DNA from: Bacillota bacterium
GTDB lineage: Bacteria > Bacillota > Clostridia > Acetivibrionales > DSM-2933
Length of the DNA: 64,000 nt
Assembly: GCA_023430975.1 (NCBI GenBank)
Contig: JAEYYB010000036.1
Coordinates: 119,826-183,825 of the forward strand
Direction of reading: 5' to 3'
The notes beneath the pieces were generated by a model, which saw nothing but the letters and a program-made list of their open reading frames with translations, was not told the origin of the DNA and searched no databases. The position numbers were made by a program, and so were the translations under genes. This document shows positions 14,968 to 24,784 of this stretch, one piece after another (position 1 is the first letter of the stretch; each line of letters opens with the position of its first letter).

Positions 14968-16578
14968 ATGCTTATTTTAGAAGCAGGAAATATAAAAAAA
15001 TATTATAGAGACAGACTTATAGTAGGTTTTGACAGTTTAAAGATATATAGAGGTGACAAGATTGGGATTGTAGGACAAAACGGTTCAGGGAAAACAACAC
15101 TCCTAAACATACTTTCAAAAAGTATCCAACCGGATGAGGGTTTTGTAAAGCAATACAGCGAGATTGCTTATATAAAGCAGTTTTCTGATGAAAAAATGGA
15201 AGCAGATCCTAAAGCACTGAAGGAATTCAATTTGAATAATATATCTCAACACAGCGGACTAAGCGGAGGGGAAAGAACAAGAATTAGAATTGCAAATGCA
15301 GTAAGCAAAGACAGGGTGATTCTCTTAGCAGACGAGCCGACAGCAAACCTGGATTATAAGGGAATAGGGCTTTTAAGGGAAAAGCTTTTTGAAGCGGAGT
15401 CGTTACTACTTATTAGCCATGACAGAGAACTTTTAGATAGTGTTTGCAACAAAATCCTTGAGGTAAAGGATGGTAAGATAGCTGTATACAGCGGTAATTA
15501 TTCCTGTTACAAAGAGCAACTTGAGATGGACTTCAGGCATAAGGAACAGCAATATGAAAAATACATTTTGGAAAAGTCAAAGCTTACCGAAGCAATCATT
15601 GACAGGAAAGACAGAGCAAAATCCATGAGGAAGGCACCAAAAAGAATGGGAAATTCTGAGGCCAGGCTTCATAAAAGGAAAACTACTGAGAAACAGCAGA
15701 AGCTCAATAATGCTGTAAATAGTATAAAAACCAGACTTGAAAGGCTTGAGGTAAAAGAAAAACCAAATGAACTACCTACAATTAAATTGGATTTTTCTTT
15801 GACAAACCCGCCTGAAAACAGAATAGTAATATCATCGAACAATTTGGCCTGCAGCTTCGGCAGCAGAAAGTTGTTCGATGATGTAAAATTCAATATCTAT
15901 AACGGTTCTAAAACTGCTCTTTGGGGAGAAAACGGAGCAGGAAAGACTACATTGTTAAACCTCATTTTTGAAAAAGACGATAAGAACATTTATGTTGTTC
16001 CCAAAGCCAGGTTGGGTTATTTCAGACAGGGTTTTGAAAACCTTGATAACAATAAAACGGTTTTGGAAAATGTAATGGATGGCAGCGTGCAGAACCAGGC
16101 TGCTGCAAGGACAATATTAGCCAGGCTTCTTATTGGGGGGGATGATGTATTTAAGAAGGTAGGCGTATTAAGCGGCGGCGAAAGAGTTAAAGTTTCTTTT
16201 GCCAAGCTTTTTGTATCAAGTGCCAATGTGCTTCTGTTGGATGAGCCTACAAACTTTCTTGATATGGAATCCATAGAAGCCTTGGAAAATGTGTTGTGCG
16301 ATTATGAGGGTACCGTTATTTTTGTATCTCATGATACTGCATTTGTAAGTAAAGTTGCTACAAAAATGTTGGCTTTTGAAAAAGGTGCTGTCAGGGAGAT
16401 TGATGGGAAGCTGGAAGATTATATGAACGGAAGTCGTAAAGTGCATTCAAATAAGAAAAATGATATAGACCGTGTGGTGCTGGAATTGAGGATTGCCGAG
16501 GTAGTTTCCAAACTTTCAATGCCTGGAGCGGATAGGGAGGCTCTTGAAGCTGAGTACCAACGTTTGATTAAAGAATGA
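14968..16578 (+). CDS. ABC-F family ATPase (ribosomal protection type)
   Basis: ABC-F proteins are soluble twin-ATPase proteins that bind the ribosomal E site. The antibiotic-resistance branch dislodges lincosamides, streptogramins or pleuromutilins. The 536-aa product has NBD1 (Walker A GQNGSGKTT, signature LSGGERTR, Walker B ILLADEPTANLD). A basic coiled linker (about 190-270, with KAPKRMGNSEARLHKRK) follows. NBD2 has GENGAGKTT, LSGGERVKVSFAKLF and LLLDEPTNFLD. No transmembrane domain is present. The overall shape resembles Vga/Lsa/CplR-like clostridial proteins more than housekeeping EttA. The start at 14968 has GGAAGGAGAG upstream; the ATG at 14947 precedes that site. The leader may attenuate expression. 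Confidence 0.88.
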   Translation: MLILEAGNIKKYYRDRLIVGFDSLKIYRGDKIGIVGQNGSGKTTLLNILSKSIQPDEGFVKQYSEIAYIKQFSDEKMEADPKALKEFNLNNISQHSGLSGGERTRIRIANAVSKDRVILLADEPTANLDYKGIGLLREKLFEAESLLLISHDRELLDSVCNKILEVKDGKIAVYSGNYSCYKEQLEMDFRHKEQQYEKYILEKSKLTEAIIDRKDRAKSMRKAPKRMGNSEARLHKRKTTEKQQKLNNAVNSIKTRLERLEVKEKPNELPTIKLDFSLTNPPENRIVISSNNLACSFGSRKLFDDVKFNIYNGSKTALWGENGAGKTTLLNLIFEKDDKNIYVVPKARLGYFRQGFENLDNNKTVLENVMDGSVQNQAAARTILARLLIGGDDVFKKVGVLSGGERVKVSFAKLFVSSANVLLLDEPTNFLDMESIEALENVLCDYEGTVIFVSHDTAFVSKVATKMLAFEKGAVREIDGKLEDYMNGSRKVHSNKKNDIDRVVLELRIAEVVSKLSMPGADREALEAEYQRLIKE

Positions 16579-16636
16579 TTAACAGTTAATGAATGATTAA
16601 AGAATGCCTAATCTTTAGGTTATTTATTTAAAAAAC

Positions 16637-16664
16637 AGGGGATGATGCAAAATGCATCTCCCCT
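16637..16664. terminator. Terminator shared by the ABC-F and WG-repeat genes
   Basis: AGGGGA-T-GATGCA-AAA-TGCATC-TCCCCT forms a strong hairpin between convergent genes. The minus strand continues into GTTTTTT, so it most clearly ends the WG-repeat gene. Confidence 0.75.
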
Positions 16665-16673
16665 ATTTCATAT

Positions 16674-18923
16674 CTACCATTTGCTGATTTTGCTCAGTTT
16701 ATAGCTCTTAGTACTCTTGTCATACTTCAAGGTATAGCACCAGCTATATTTACGGGATTCATAATTTTTCTTTGTAGAGTACTTTATGCCTATGTCTTCA
16801 AGTACATAAACCTTTACCTCATCGGAATTATTCAAATATCCCATCCCATAGATTTCAAAGCTTACAAGCTTTTCCTTAATGCCATTTTTGTTCAGGTTCT
16901 TTATAAGGGTTTTTTGTTCGTTATATAGGCTGCTGTCCTTGTAAAGAAGGGGCTCCACCTTCTTGAAGTCGTTTGTATTTATCGCCTCAATTAATTTATT
17001 TTCATAAGCCTTGATTTGATTTTCAATACTTGCAGAAGTATCAACAGCCATATTACTTAGGTAATGGATTTTGCTTTTTTTAATTTCTTTGTCAAAAGAA
17101 TTCCAGAAGGTGCCTTTTGTATCAATAATGTCAATTATCTGTCCGTAAGGTACTTCAAAGGATACAAATCCGGCTGCATAGGCAGCTACTTCGTAAGGGG
17201 CGAAGGTTATCACCAGAGCGTCCTTTTTTGCTGTAAACCCAATTGTATCCTGGACAGTTGGAGTTGAGTCAACAAACTGGAAATATTCAAAATCAGTAAT
17301 CTTTTTGTTTAGAGCAATCTGATTTCTTATTATAGTTGTAAGCCTCTCGTTGTATTTGGAGTTTGCTTTGAAAAGATCCTTAAGCTTATATAGTTCGCCT
17401 GTTTTTAGGTTCAATGGATAGTCTTTGGTGTAAGGCATTCCGTGGGCGGCTCCAATGGGATATATATATCCATTGGCCTGAATTGTCAGAAGATCTTTGT
17501 TTTTTTGTACTTTGAAGTTTTCATCTTGAATGTTTTCATTTTCTAAATTATCCTGGGCAATTTTTTCTTTATCCTTAAGAAATGCATCAGTCAACTTTTT
17601 ATTAATTTTCTCCTGCAAGCCGGAATCAGATAATCCTGAAATTTCAGGGTACTCAATGTAAGTGTAATAGTCGGGTCTGAACTTGCTCCCTTTAACTGTA
17701 ATACCTGAATCAAATGTGTAATCTTTATTCTGCTTCCAGATTAAGGAGCCGTCTTTTTGGTAATACGAGAGATAATTATCACAGCTGGCTTTTATTACTC
17801 CTCCAACAAACTCCAATCTACCAACGCCTTCTATAGTAGGAAGATCAGAGGCCTTATTGCCGTTTTTATCAATGAAGAATGTTTGCGTTGAACTGCATGC
17901 AGAAACATAATCCCCATCAAATTCCTGTATGTTATAGTATAAAAAGTCTGTTAACTGTTTTCCGTCACTGTTAAATATTGCATTTGGATAATTTGAATAC
18001 CCAGCGTACCCAAAGCCTTTTTTGTTAACACCATAAAGACCTTTACCTATATAATGAATACCTGAGTATTGGGGTTTTATAATATATTCGCCATTAATAT
18101 TGATAAGTGCAGGGTTTGTTTCGTATTCTTCCTTACCCGTTTGAATAGTAACCTTTGCTACACCGTTGATGAATTCCTCTGCTTCAGTAAACTTAGCCTT
18201 AATAGCTATCTCACCGTCTGAGAATTTATAACCGAATTTATTAGTCTTTTGGTCCATAAAAGAAACAGGCCATAAAACTTCTTGACCATTAGATGGTACA
18301 TCACTATTTTTTACAACATTACCCTTCCGATCAATGCTGATGGATTTTTCTGTTGTAGGCATTACTTTTGCAATACCGTCTTTAAAGTTCTGGGCATAAG
18401 TATATTTTGGTGATATAATGATATTTCCTTTCATATCCATGTAACCATATAAGGTATTGTCTTTTTTGGTTTCTGAGAATAAAACAATTCCTTCCGAAAC
18501 ACTTTCAAGTCTGTACTTGCTGGTAAGAACGACTTTCCCTTCCTCATTTACCAATTTGCCTCCCTTTTCATTTTCATAAACAACTGTATAACCATTATCA
18601 AAATCTGGTATGTAACAACTAAAAGGACCTAAAACTGTTTTCCCTTCTTTGTTAATGAAGTATGAATTGACATCATATGTGTTGATGGTATTTGATGTGT
18701 CCTCATATACAACAGCAATTCCTTTAGCTGAAAAATTGTTTACAGAATCATATTTAGGGGAGATCACAAATTCACCAGAAAGGTTTATAAAGCCCCATTT
18801 ATCACTTCCATTCTGTTCTGTAACTGCGGGAAGAAGCATTGCATTATCTTCGCCAGATGAGTATAAAGATAATGACGGTAGTAAAAGTATTAAACATAAT
18901 ATTAGGCTAACTATTTTTTTCAT
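16674..18923 (-). CDS. Secreted WG-repeat protein with DUF3298-like domain
   Basis: This is a 749-aa exported protein with a signal peptide (MKKIVSLILCLILLLPSLSL). Residues about 40-400 contain repeated WG/YG modules (WGFINLSGEFVISPKYD, YGYMDMKGNIIISPKY and others) that form a beta-rich repeat surface. The middle (about 430-630) has the look of a DUF3298/PdaC-type domain (IGAAHGMPYTKDYPLNL, LKTGELYKLKDLF). The last 120 residues resemble the small NTF2-like accessory domains of surface proteins. Function is unknown; binding or envelope sensing is plausible. Start follows GAGGAGC. The gene is monocistronic and unusually long for its neighbourhood. Confidence 0.8.
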   Translation of the reverse strand: MKKIVSLILCLILLLPSLSLYSSGEDNAMLLPAVTEQNGSDKWGFINLSGEFVISPKYDSVNNFSAKGIAVVYEDTSNTINTYDVNSYFINKEGKTVLGPFSCYIPDFDNGYTVVYENEKGGKLVNEEGKVVLTSKYRLESVSEGIVLFSETKKDNTLYGYMDMKGNIIISPKYTYAQNFKDGIAKVMPTTEKSISIDRKGNVVKNSDVPSNGQEVLWPVSFMDQKTNKFGYKFSDGEIAIKAKFTEAEEFINGVAKVTIQTGKEEYETNPALININGEYIIKPQYSGIHYIGKGLYGVNKKGFGYAGYSNYPNAIFNSDGKQLTDFLYYNIQEFDGDYVSACSSTQTFFIDKNGNKASDLPTIEGVGRLEFVGGVIKASCDNYLSYYQKDGSLIWKQNKDYTFDSGITVKGSKFRPDYYTYIEYPEISGLSDSGLQEKINKKLTDAFLKDKEKIAQDNLENENIQDENFKVQKNKDLLTIQANGYIYPIGAAHGMPYTKDYPLNLKTGELYKLKDLFKANSKYNERLTTIIRNQIALNKKITDFEYFQFVDSTPTVQDTIGFTAKKDALVITFAPYEVAAYAAGFVSFEVPYGQIIDIIDTKGTFWNSFDKEIKKSKIHYLSNMAVDTSASIENQIKAYENKLIEAINTNDFKKVEPLLYKDSSLYNEQKTLIKNLNKNGIKEKLVSFEIYGMGYLNNSDEVKVYVLEDIGIKYSTKKNYESRKYSWCYTLKYDKSTKSYKLSKISKW

Positions 18924-19192
18924 ATAAATTGCTCCTCTTATAAAAAATATTATTAATCTTGGGTTTGTCAGATCAAAGTGCGATAATTAGAATAGCGTTC
19001 ACAATTCTCTTCTTTTATTCTATTACAATAGGAGTCAAAAATAATTACCGAATAGTTAAGAAATAGTTAAGGTTCAGATTGGAGTGAGGAGTGAGTTATA
19101 TTTATTATCATATTTAACAATTTATACAGTAAAAAGGTTGATTCCTTAGTAATTATAAAAAAACTTCCACCTATGTGCTTGATTTCATGTCC

Positions 19193-19250
19193 ACTGAACT
19201 CGTGAATATAATCTCGCAAGTGAAAGTATTCTTTAATCATTACTTTCCGT
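19193..19250 (-). repeat. Degenerate family A repeat
   Basis: The minus-strand sequence follows the family A pattern (..AATGATTAAAGAAT.. then ATATTCACGAGTT) with many differences. The rest of the 18924-19270 spacer holds the WG gene upstream region and no gene that I can see. Confidence 0.4.
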
Positions 19251-19270
19251 AATAATATTTTTATGATACT

Positions 19271-20743
19271 TTACCAAAACCAATATCTCTTCTTTGTAAT
19301 GGTATATGCAATTGTCAAAACAATAAGGAATATAAATGCTAAAACAAATAATCCAATGCTTACAGTCAGCGAGTCTATTTTATCTTTGGCAAGTAGATAT
19401 TTACCAGGAACATCAATTATCATCGTTCCATCTTTAACTGAATTATTAAGCAATTCATATTTATCCTTTGAATTATTAAATAAATAAAGGTGATCTTTCT
19501 GAAGAAATTCATCTCCTTTAAATGAAATGCTTATACTACCTGGAAGATCTTTGTTATCATTGATAATTAGCTCAATTCCTGATTTTACTTCTTTAAATAA
19601 AACCTTTGTCAGGAATTCATTTTCATAGTTAACTATATTCTTACCGTCCAATATAATATTATATTTAGCACCTTCAATTATGAGAGTATGTTTCAATTTG
19701 TATAAATGTTTGAGTATCTGCTTAGATACTATAGAAATATCGTTAATCCTAAGTTTCGTGGTCATATCAGATTTATTTAATAAATTAAGTAGATAATCAT
19801 CTTCAACCTTACTTGATTTATCTGGTAAAACAGAGTTTCCATCAGAAATTGCCCTATCTTTATTTACAATTATATTAACAGCTGAATTCATGTATTCATT
19901 AGAAACAATAACTGTTGTTTCTCCTGAATCTACAGCAGTTACAAAGCCGCTCTGATCTACTGATGCTATTGATTCATCAGTGGATTTATATTTAATCATC
20001 TGATTTGCTTCCGGTGGTAATACCTTACATATAAGCTGGAATTGATCGCCTGTTTTTAATACTAAAAAGGTTTTATTTATCTCAATGCTAGTTGTTGCAG
20101 CTTCTACTTTAAACTTAAATTGCTTTGATACTTCTCCAGCTTTAACAGTTATAATTGTTTCGCCCTTTTTTAGGGCTTTAAGCACACCACTGGAGCTAAT
20201 TGAAGCTACTTCTTTGTCGCTAGAAATATATTCTAATGTTGAATCTGATGCACTGGAAGGAAGAACTGTTGCGGTTATGTCCTGTGCTTTTCCCACTTCC
20301 ATTACTTCTTTATAATCACCTAGCTCAATATCTTTTACCGAAGTTTGTGCTTTTTCTTTCACCATTAATGTAAACGATTCTGTTATTCCATCAACTTCAA
20401 CTGTAATTACTGTTGATCCAACAGAATGTGCAGTTATTCTTCCAAATCCATTTATGGTGGCTACCTTTTCATTATTAGACTTGAAGGTAAATTCAGGATC
20501 AATAGCATTTTGGGGTAAACAAGTTGGTGTTATCAACTGTGTTTCTCCTATTTTCATTTCTTTCTGGATATCCCCTAAATCAAGTTCCTTCACTTTCAAA
20601 TTATTTGTTTCTTTATTTCCATTGAAACTTTCTTTTATAGATACATCAGGTTTCTCTTCAGCAAATATATGTATATTGTCAAAAAGTTGACAAGCCATTA
20701 ACAAAATAACTACCAACAACCCTACCAATAGTTTCCTTACCAT
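19271..20743 (-). CDS. Membrane-anchored protein with three bacterial Ig-like (BIG2) domains
   Basis: This is a 490-aa surface-exposed protein. It has an N-terminal hydrophobic signal (about 4-22) and three consecutive Ig-like BIG2 modules (about 45-130, 135-215, 220-295). These carry the usual pattern of two-residue GQ/GE turns, SSD-type loops and G.A/G.T..T.TV strands (STVITVEV, GETIITVKA, GETTVIVS). A beta-rich region of about 130 residues comes next. A C-terminal transmembrane helix (about 460-482) ends in KKRYWFW. The gene lies 11 bases after the HlyD-type gene, so it is the last cistron of the peptide-export operon. It could be an adhesin, an export accessory or an immunity protein; homology alone does not decide. 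Confidence 0.82.
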   Translation of the reverse strand: MVRKLLVGLLVVILLMACQLFDNIHIFAEEKPDVSIKESFNGNKETNNLKVKELDLGDIQKEMKIGETQLITPTCLPQNAIDPEFTFKSNNEKVATINGFGRITAHSVGSTVITVEVDGITESFTLMVKEKAQTSVKDIELGDYKEVMEVGKAQDITATVLPSSASDSTLEYISSDKEVASISSSGVLKALKKGETIITVKAGEVSKQFKFKVEAATTSIEINKTFLVLKTGDQFQLICKVLPPEANQMIKYKSTDESIASVDQSGFVTAVDSGETTVIVSNEYMNSAVNIIVNKDRAISDGNSVLPDKSSKVEDDYLLNLLNKSDMTTKLRINDISIVSKQILKHLYKLKHTLIIEGAKYNIILDGKNIVNYENEFLTKVLFKEVKSGIELIINDNKDLPGSISISFKGDEFLQKDHLYLFNNSKDKYELLNNSVKDGTMIIDVPGKYLLAKDKIDSLTVSIGLFVLAFIFLIVLTIAYTITKKRYWFW

Positions 20744-20754
20744 TATGCAAACTC

Positions 20755-21876
20755 CTATCTTGTCAAGAGTCCCAATCCTTCTAACATGTAGTTAAAATAG
20801 GTTACTTGATCATAATGTATACGTGTTTCCACTGTCATACCATTGAAAAGATTAACTTTATATCCATCCTTACTAATGATATATTTATTATCAGGAATAA
20901 TATCAACTTTAAAATAACTCGCAGCATTCTCATTATTCTCAACAGTAATATCGCTGTCTATCTTTGTCAAAGTTCCAGTTATAGTTCCATATATACCTTG
21001 AGACAAGCCCGATATAGCAATATCTACTTTATCACCAACTGTAACTTTTGATCTGCTTTCTGCACTTAAATATGCCTGTATTTTATATTCATCCTTTTCT
21101 GCTGCAATGGTTGCAACAGGACTACCTGCCTGAACAACGATACCTTCTTTATAATCTCCTAGCATATGGAGCTTGCCTGTTTCACTTGCAGTAACTTTGT
21201 ATTCCTCCTGACCGTTTCCGACGGCCTCAAGTTGAACATCAATAGAGGATATTTCATTTTGGTAATTTAATATCGAATCTTCTACCCCTTTTAAAGTAGA
21301 ATAGTAGATCTCAGATATTTTACCTTGATTTTTTACTATTTCTTTTTCTATCTGTTCATCAGAATAGCCATATGACTTATAGGTTCTTGTATCAAGTTTA
21401 TTTTGTGCTATCTGGCTTTGATAGTTTTTGTATTGAAAATAGAAAAGACTATCTTTGTCATTGCTTTCATCAAAAAAATTGGTGTTATCTTTTATAGATT
21501 CTCTTAATTTCTCCAATTGCTTAATCTCAGATAAATATATTGACTTTTTTCCTTCCAATTGTTTTGCTTGTAAATCCAGGTCAGTACTTTTTACTGTAAA
21601 TAGCACATCACCCTTTTCCACGGTTTTACCTTCTTCCATATAGTTATCTGCTATTTTCCCATTATAAATAGGCATCACCATGGTTTTATTAATACTTTGT
21701 ACTATTCCATTTGACTTGATTATATCTATTTTATAGGTTCTAATACTCCAAAAAATTATTATAAATATCAGTATTAGTATAAATATTATGATAAAATAGC
21801 CGAAATTCGGAACTTTTTTATCATACAACAACCTGCTATCCTTTAACTCATTAAAAGATATCATTTGTTTACTCAT
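20755..21876 (-). CDS. HlyD-family secretion adaptor (bacteriocin-export accessory)
   Basis: This is a membrane-fusion-like accessory protein for a peptidase-containing ABC exporter. The 373-aa product has one N-terminal transmembrane helix (about 30-50) and a biotinyl/lipoyl-like half-motif (NYMEEGKTVEKGDVLFTV). A coiled-coil hairpin (about 100-200) and a second lipoyl half with a beta-barrel (VTASETGKLHMLGDYKEG, VGDKVDIAISGL) follow. The start at 21876 is set by GGAGTGTGAGAATA; the longer reading is upstream of that site. It overlaps the GyrI-like gene by eight bases, so translation is coupled. Gram-positive adaptors of this kind support bacteriocin or pheromone export. Confidence 0.85.
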   Translation of the reverse strand: MSKQMISFNELKDSRLLYDKKVPNFGYFIIIFILILIFIIIFWSIRTYKIDIIKSNGIVQSINKTMVMPIYNGKIADNYMEEGKTVEKGDVLFTVKSTDLDLQAKQLEGKKSIYLSEIKQLEKLRESIKDNTNFFDESNDKDSLFYFQYKNYQSQIAQNKLDTRTYKSYGYSDEQIEKEIVKNQGKISEIYYSTLKGVEDSILNYQNEISSIDVQLEAVGNGQEEYKVTASETGKLHMLGDYKEGIVVQAGSPVATIAAEKDEYKIQAYLSAESRSKVTVGDKVDIAISGLSQGIYGTITGTLTKIDSDITVENNENAASYFKVDIIPDNKYIISKDGYKVNLFNGMTVETRIHYDQVTYFNYMLEGLGLLTR

Positions 21877-22348
21877 TATTCTCACACTCCATAAAAACAT
21901 CAGCTATCAAATCGCCATCATTATTTGCTACAAAAATAGTGTAACTATCACCCTTCAATGAAATATCTTCTTCAAAGGCTGTTATATTAATTTTATCATA
22001 TGCTAGCTTTAGCTTGCTTTCATTTCCCTTGAATCTAGCATAAATGCAATTCTTCACTCTCAAGACAGCTTCCATAGAATATGGCGACTCAACATTGTGC
22101 AGAAATGTGTTTGCCTGTCTTAAAAGTTTAATTACTACTTTAGCATCTTGTGTTTCGCTACAAGTGCCAATAGTTGTATATTGAACAATTGGTCCAATAG
22201 GCTGTGCACCTTTATTTTTAATATAATTCTCCATTTTAATAATTTCTTTATCCAGGCCCTCATTTTCTTGTAAGTCAAATTCCTTTGTTATTACATTTGT
22301 TAATTTTAATGTCTTGTTATTACTAATTTGAATTTTTTCATTTTTCAT
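21869..22348 (-). CDS. GyrI-like (effector-binding) domain protein inside the export operon
   Basis: This 159-aa soluble protein resembles a free-standing GyrI-like/SOUL ligand-binding domain. It shows the leading PIGPIVQYTTIG segment, a central YSMEAVLRVKN strand, CIYARFKG, and the terminal SYTIFV..ADVFMEC pattern. There is no DNA-binding domain and no signal peptide. It sits between the exporter and the HlyD gene, overlapping the latter, so it is a true member of the operon. Possible roles are immunity, precursor chaperoning or sensing the exported peptide. None is demonstrated, and the family call itself is moderate. Confidence 0.6.
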   Translation of the reverse strand: MKNEKIQISNNKTLKLTNVITKEFDLQENEGLDKEIIKMENYIKNKGAQPIGPIVQYTTIGTCSETQDAKVVIKLLRQANTFLHNVESPYSMEAVLRVKNCIYARFKGNESKLKLAYDKINITAFEEDISLKGDSYTIFVANNDGDLIADVFMECENNE

Positions 22349-22390
22349 TATAATATCCCTCCTAAATTAGATCTTTTTTGGTTACATAAT

Positions 22391-24613
22391 TTAGTAGCTT
22401 ATTTCATTTTCATATTCAGTTATATAATCCTCAATTTGTTCTTCCTTATCTTCTTTGATCAAGAAGTTACCTTGCTGCATCTCCCAAAGCTTATAATACT
22501 TTCCTCTCATTGCCAATAATTCCTCATGAGTTCCTTTTTCATAAATTTCACCATTATGTAATACTATAATGCAATCGCAATTCTTGACGGTAGCTAACCT
22601 ATGAGCAATTATTAGCATAGATTTCTTCTTGAATTTATTGTAAATCATGTCGAAAATTATGCTCTCAGTAGCAAAGTCAAGGTTACTTGTAGACTCATCC
22701 AAAATATAAAACCCGCTTTTTTTAAGAAATGCCCTCGCCAATGCTATTCTTTGTTTTTCTCCACCACTTAGCCCATTGCCTGATTCCTCAAGATGTGTAT
22801 GATACTGCATGGGAAGCTTTTTAATAAAGTCATGGGCATCTGCTTCTTTAGCAGCCTCTTTTACTTCATCCAATGATGAATCCATTTTTGTCACCCTGAT
22901 ATTGTCATATATACTTTTTGAGAATAATTCTATACTTTGAGGAACATAGGAAACTGCCCTCCTAAGAGAATCATTGCTTAGTTCGTTTATATCTAGTCCA
23001 TCAATAAGAATTTCTCCCTCTTCTGGTTCATAATATTTAAGCAATAATTTAGCAATTGTTGACTTGCCGCTTCCGCTGCTTCCTACCAAAGCTACTTTCT
23101 TACCTTTAGGAATGGTAAATGACAGATTTTTGAGTACTGGTTTTCTGTTACCATATCTGAATGTTACTTTTTTAAATTCAATGTCTCCATCAATTTTTTC
23201 TATATCTTGATAATTGCCACCTTCTTGCTCTCTTTCACTATCCAAAATTTCTGCAATTCTTTTCATAGAAATATTAGCTTCTTGAATTTGTATCTGCAAT
23301 TGTACTAATCTCCCTATTGGGTCCATAAAATATCCTGAAAGTGTCATGAAAGCCATCATATTTCCTAAAGTGATTTCATTATTAATCACTTGCATAACAC
23401 CAAAATACATTAATGCCAGATTACCTCCGGTTTGAATCAAGCTGGATATGGAGCCTTGTATATTAGATAGCATACCTGATTTTAGCGATATTCTAAGAGA
23501 TTTTATATATTCTCTTTCGATACTTTCCAATTCTGTTTCTTCATTTGCATTACCTTTAATTGTTTCAACGGCCTTCAAGCCTTCAATTATTTGCGAATTC
23601 AATGTAGATGACTGCTGCATTTGCTCCTCATTAATCTTTTTGTAAGGCTGCTTAAAAATGAATACCAATCCTACACTAATCAGAGTAAGGAAAACAATAA
23701 CCACAAAAAGAGATGTATTCATTTTGTAGAGAATAATACCTGTTATAAGTGCCATTGATATATCCATTACTAAGGTCAATGCTATATTGGTGAATATACC
23801 CTTTATAGTAAACGCATCAGAAAACCTGGTAATAATATCTCCTGTTTTTCTTGAGGCGAAAAATTTCATAGGTAACTTATATATATGTTCAAAATACCCT
23901 AAAAGTAAAGGAATATCTATCTTTTGTGAAAGATAAATCATTATCCATTGTCTTATAAAGCCTATTAGCACTTGAGTAACAGCTATTGCTGCAAAGACTG
24001 CCAGTACAGCAATCAACATGTTCTTTAAACGATATGGCAATATCTCATCCATTATGATTTTATTAAACAGAGATGATACAATGCCCATTACCGTCAATAT
24101 AGCCGATGCAAGGATTGAATAAGCAAAGAGCTTTTTTTGCGGGAGCAGTAAATGTAAAAACCTTGTGAATATACTTTTTCCACCGATCTTACCTGCTTTA
24201 AATTCTTGATTAGGCGTAAGAAGTAGGATTGCTCCAGTAAAATCTTTGTAAAACTCGTCAATTTCCAACCTTAATAAATCCTTAGCGGGGTCGCCGATCA
24301 CTACATGCTTCTTCGTAATCTTAAAAATGACGACAAAATGGCTTAAACCTTCTTTTGTAAGAACATTGGCAATGCATGGCAATGTAAACTTGCTTAAGAA
24401 TCCTTCCTTATCTACGCGAACTGCTTGGGAAGTAAATCCTAATTCATCGGAACATTTTTTTAGCCCTATCAGGTTTGTACCTTTTAAATCAGTTCCCATC
24501 ATATCTCTTAATTTTGTTATTGTAGTTTCTTTTTTGTAATGCAGACAAACCATTGCCAAGCAAGCTGCAGCACAATCCATAATATCGTGTTGTTTTACAA
24601 ACGTATACCTCAT
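22391..24613 (-). CDS. Peptidase-containing ABC transporter (C39 PCAT), bacteriocin type
   Basis: This 740-aa exporter cleaves double-glycine leaders and pumps the mature peptide out. The N-terminal C39 peptidase (1-135) has the catalytic set C14 (QHDIMDCAAACLAM), H92 (GLSHFVVIFK) and D108 (VIGDPA). Six transmembrane helices (about 160-440) follow, then an ATPase domain with Walker A GSSGSGKST, signature LSGGEKQR, Walker B FYILDESTSNLD and the H-loop IIAHRLAT. All key residues are intact. It lies 171 bases after the GG-leader precursor gene and 42 bases before the GyrI-like gene. This makes the precursor its obvious substrate. Confidence 0.93.
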   Translation of the reverse strand: MRYTFVKQHDIMDCAAACLAMVCLHYKKETTITKLRDMMGTDLKGTNLIGLKKCSDELGFTSQAVRVDKEGFLSKFTLPCIANVLTKEGLSHFVVIFKITKKHVVIGDPAKDLLRLEIDEFYKDFTGAILLLTPNQEFKAGKIGGKSIFTRFLHLLLPQKKLFAYSILASAILTVMGIVSSLFNKIIMDEILPYRLKNMLIAVLAVFAAIAVTQVLIGFIRQWIMIYLSQKIDIPLLLGYFEHIYKLPMKFFASRKTGDIITRFSDAFTIKGIFTNIALTLVMDISMALITGIILYKMNTSLFVVIVFLTLISVGLVFIFKQPYKKINEEQMQQSSTLNSQIIEGLKAVETIKGNANEETELESIEREYIKSLRISLKSGMLSNIQGSISSLIQTGGNLALMYFGVMQVINNEITLGNMMAFMTLSGYFMDPIGRLVQLQIQIQEANISMKRIAEILDSEREQEGGNYQDIEKIDGDIEFKKVTFRYGNRKPVLKNLSFTIPKGKKVALVGSSGSGKSTIAKLLLKYYEPEEGEILIDGLDINELSNDSLRRAVSYVPQSIELFSKSIYDNIRVTKMDSSLDEVKEAAKEADAHDFIKKLPMQYHTHLEESGNGLSGGEKQRIALARAFLKKSGFYILDESTSNLDFATESIIFDMIYNKFKKKSMLIIAHRLATVKNCDCIIVLHNGEIYEKGTHEELLAMRGKYYKLWEMQQGNFLIKEDKEEQIEDYITEYENEISY

Positions 24614-24733
24614 TTGATCCCCTTAAAAATATTAATTCATTTCTTATAATTGCATCTTCTTAAATGTTTGGAAAATTAATAACATAAGTATCTTATGGAT
24701 ATAAAAAATTAACAAATGCTAAACTAAAATAAA

Positions 24734-24769
24734 AATGTGTTCGAATTAACTGAATAATCCGAACACATT
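24734..24769 (-). terminator. Intra-operon terminator between precursor and exporter genes
   Basis: Minus-strand AATGTGTTCG...CGAACACATT is a 10-bp stem followed by TTTATTTT. Located just after the precursor gene, it would let the small gene be transcribed in excess over the downstream transporter genes. Confidence 0.7.
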
Positions 24770-24784
24770 CATGCAAAATTAAGT

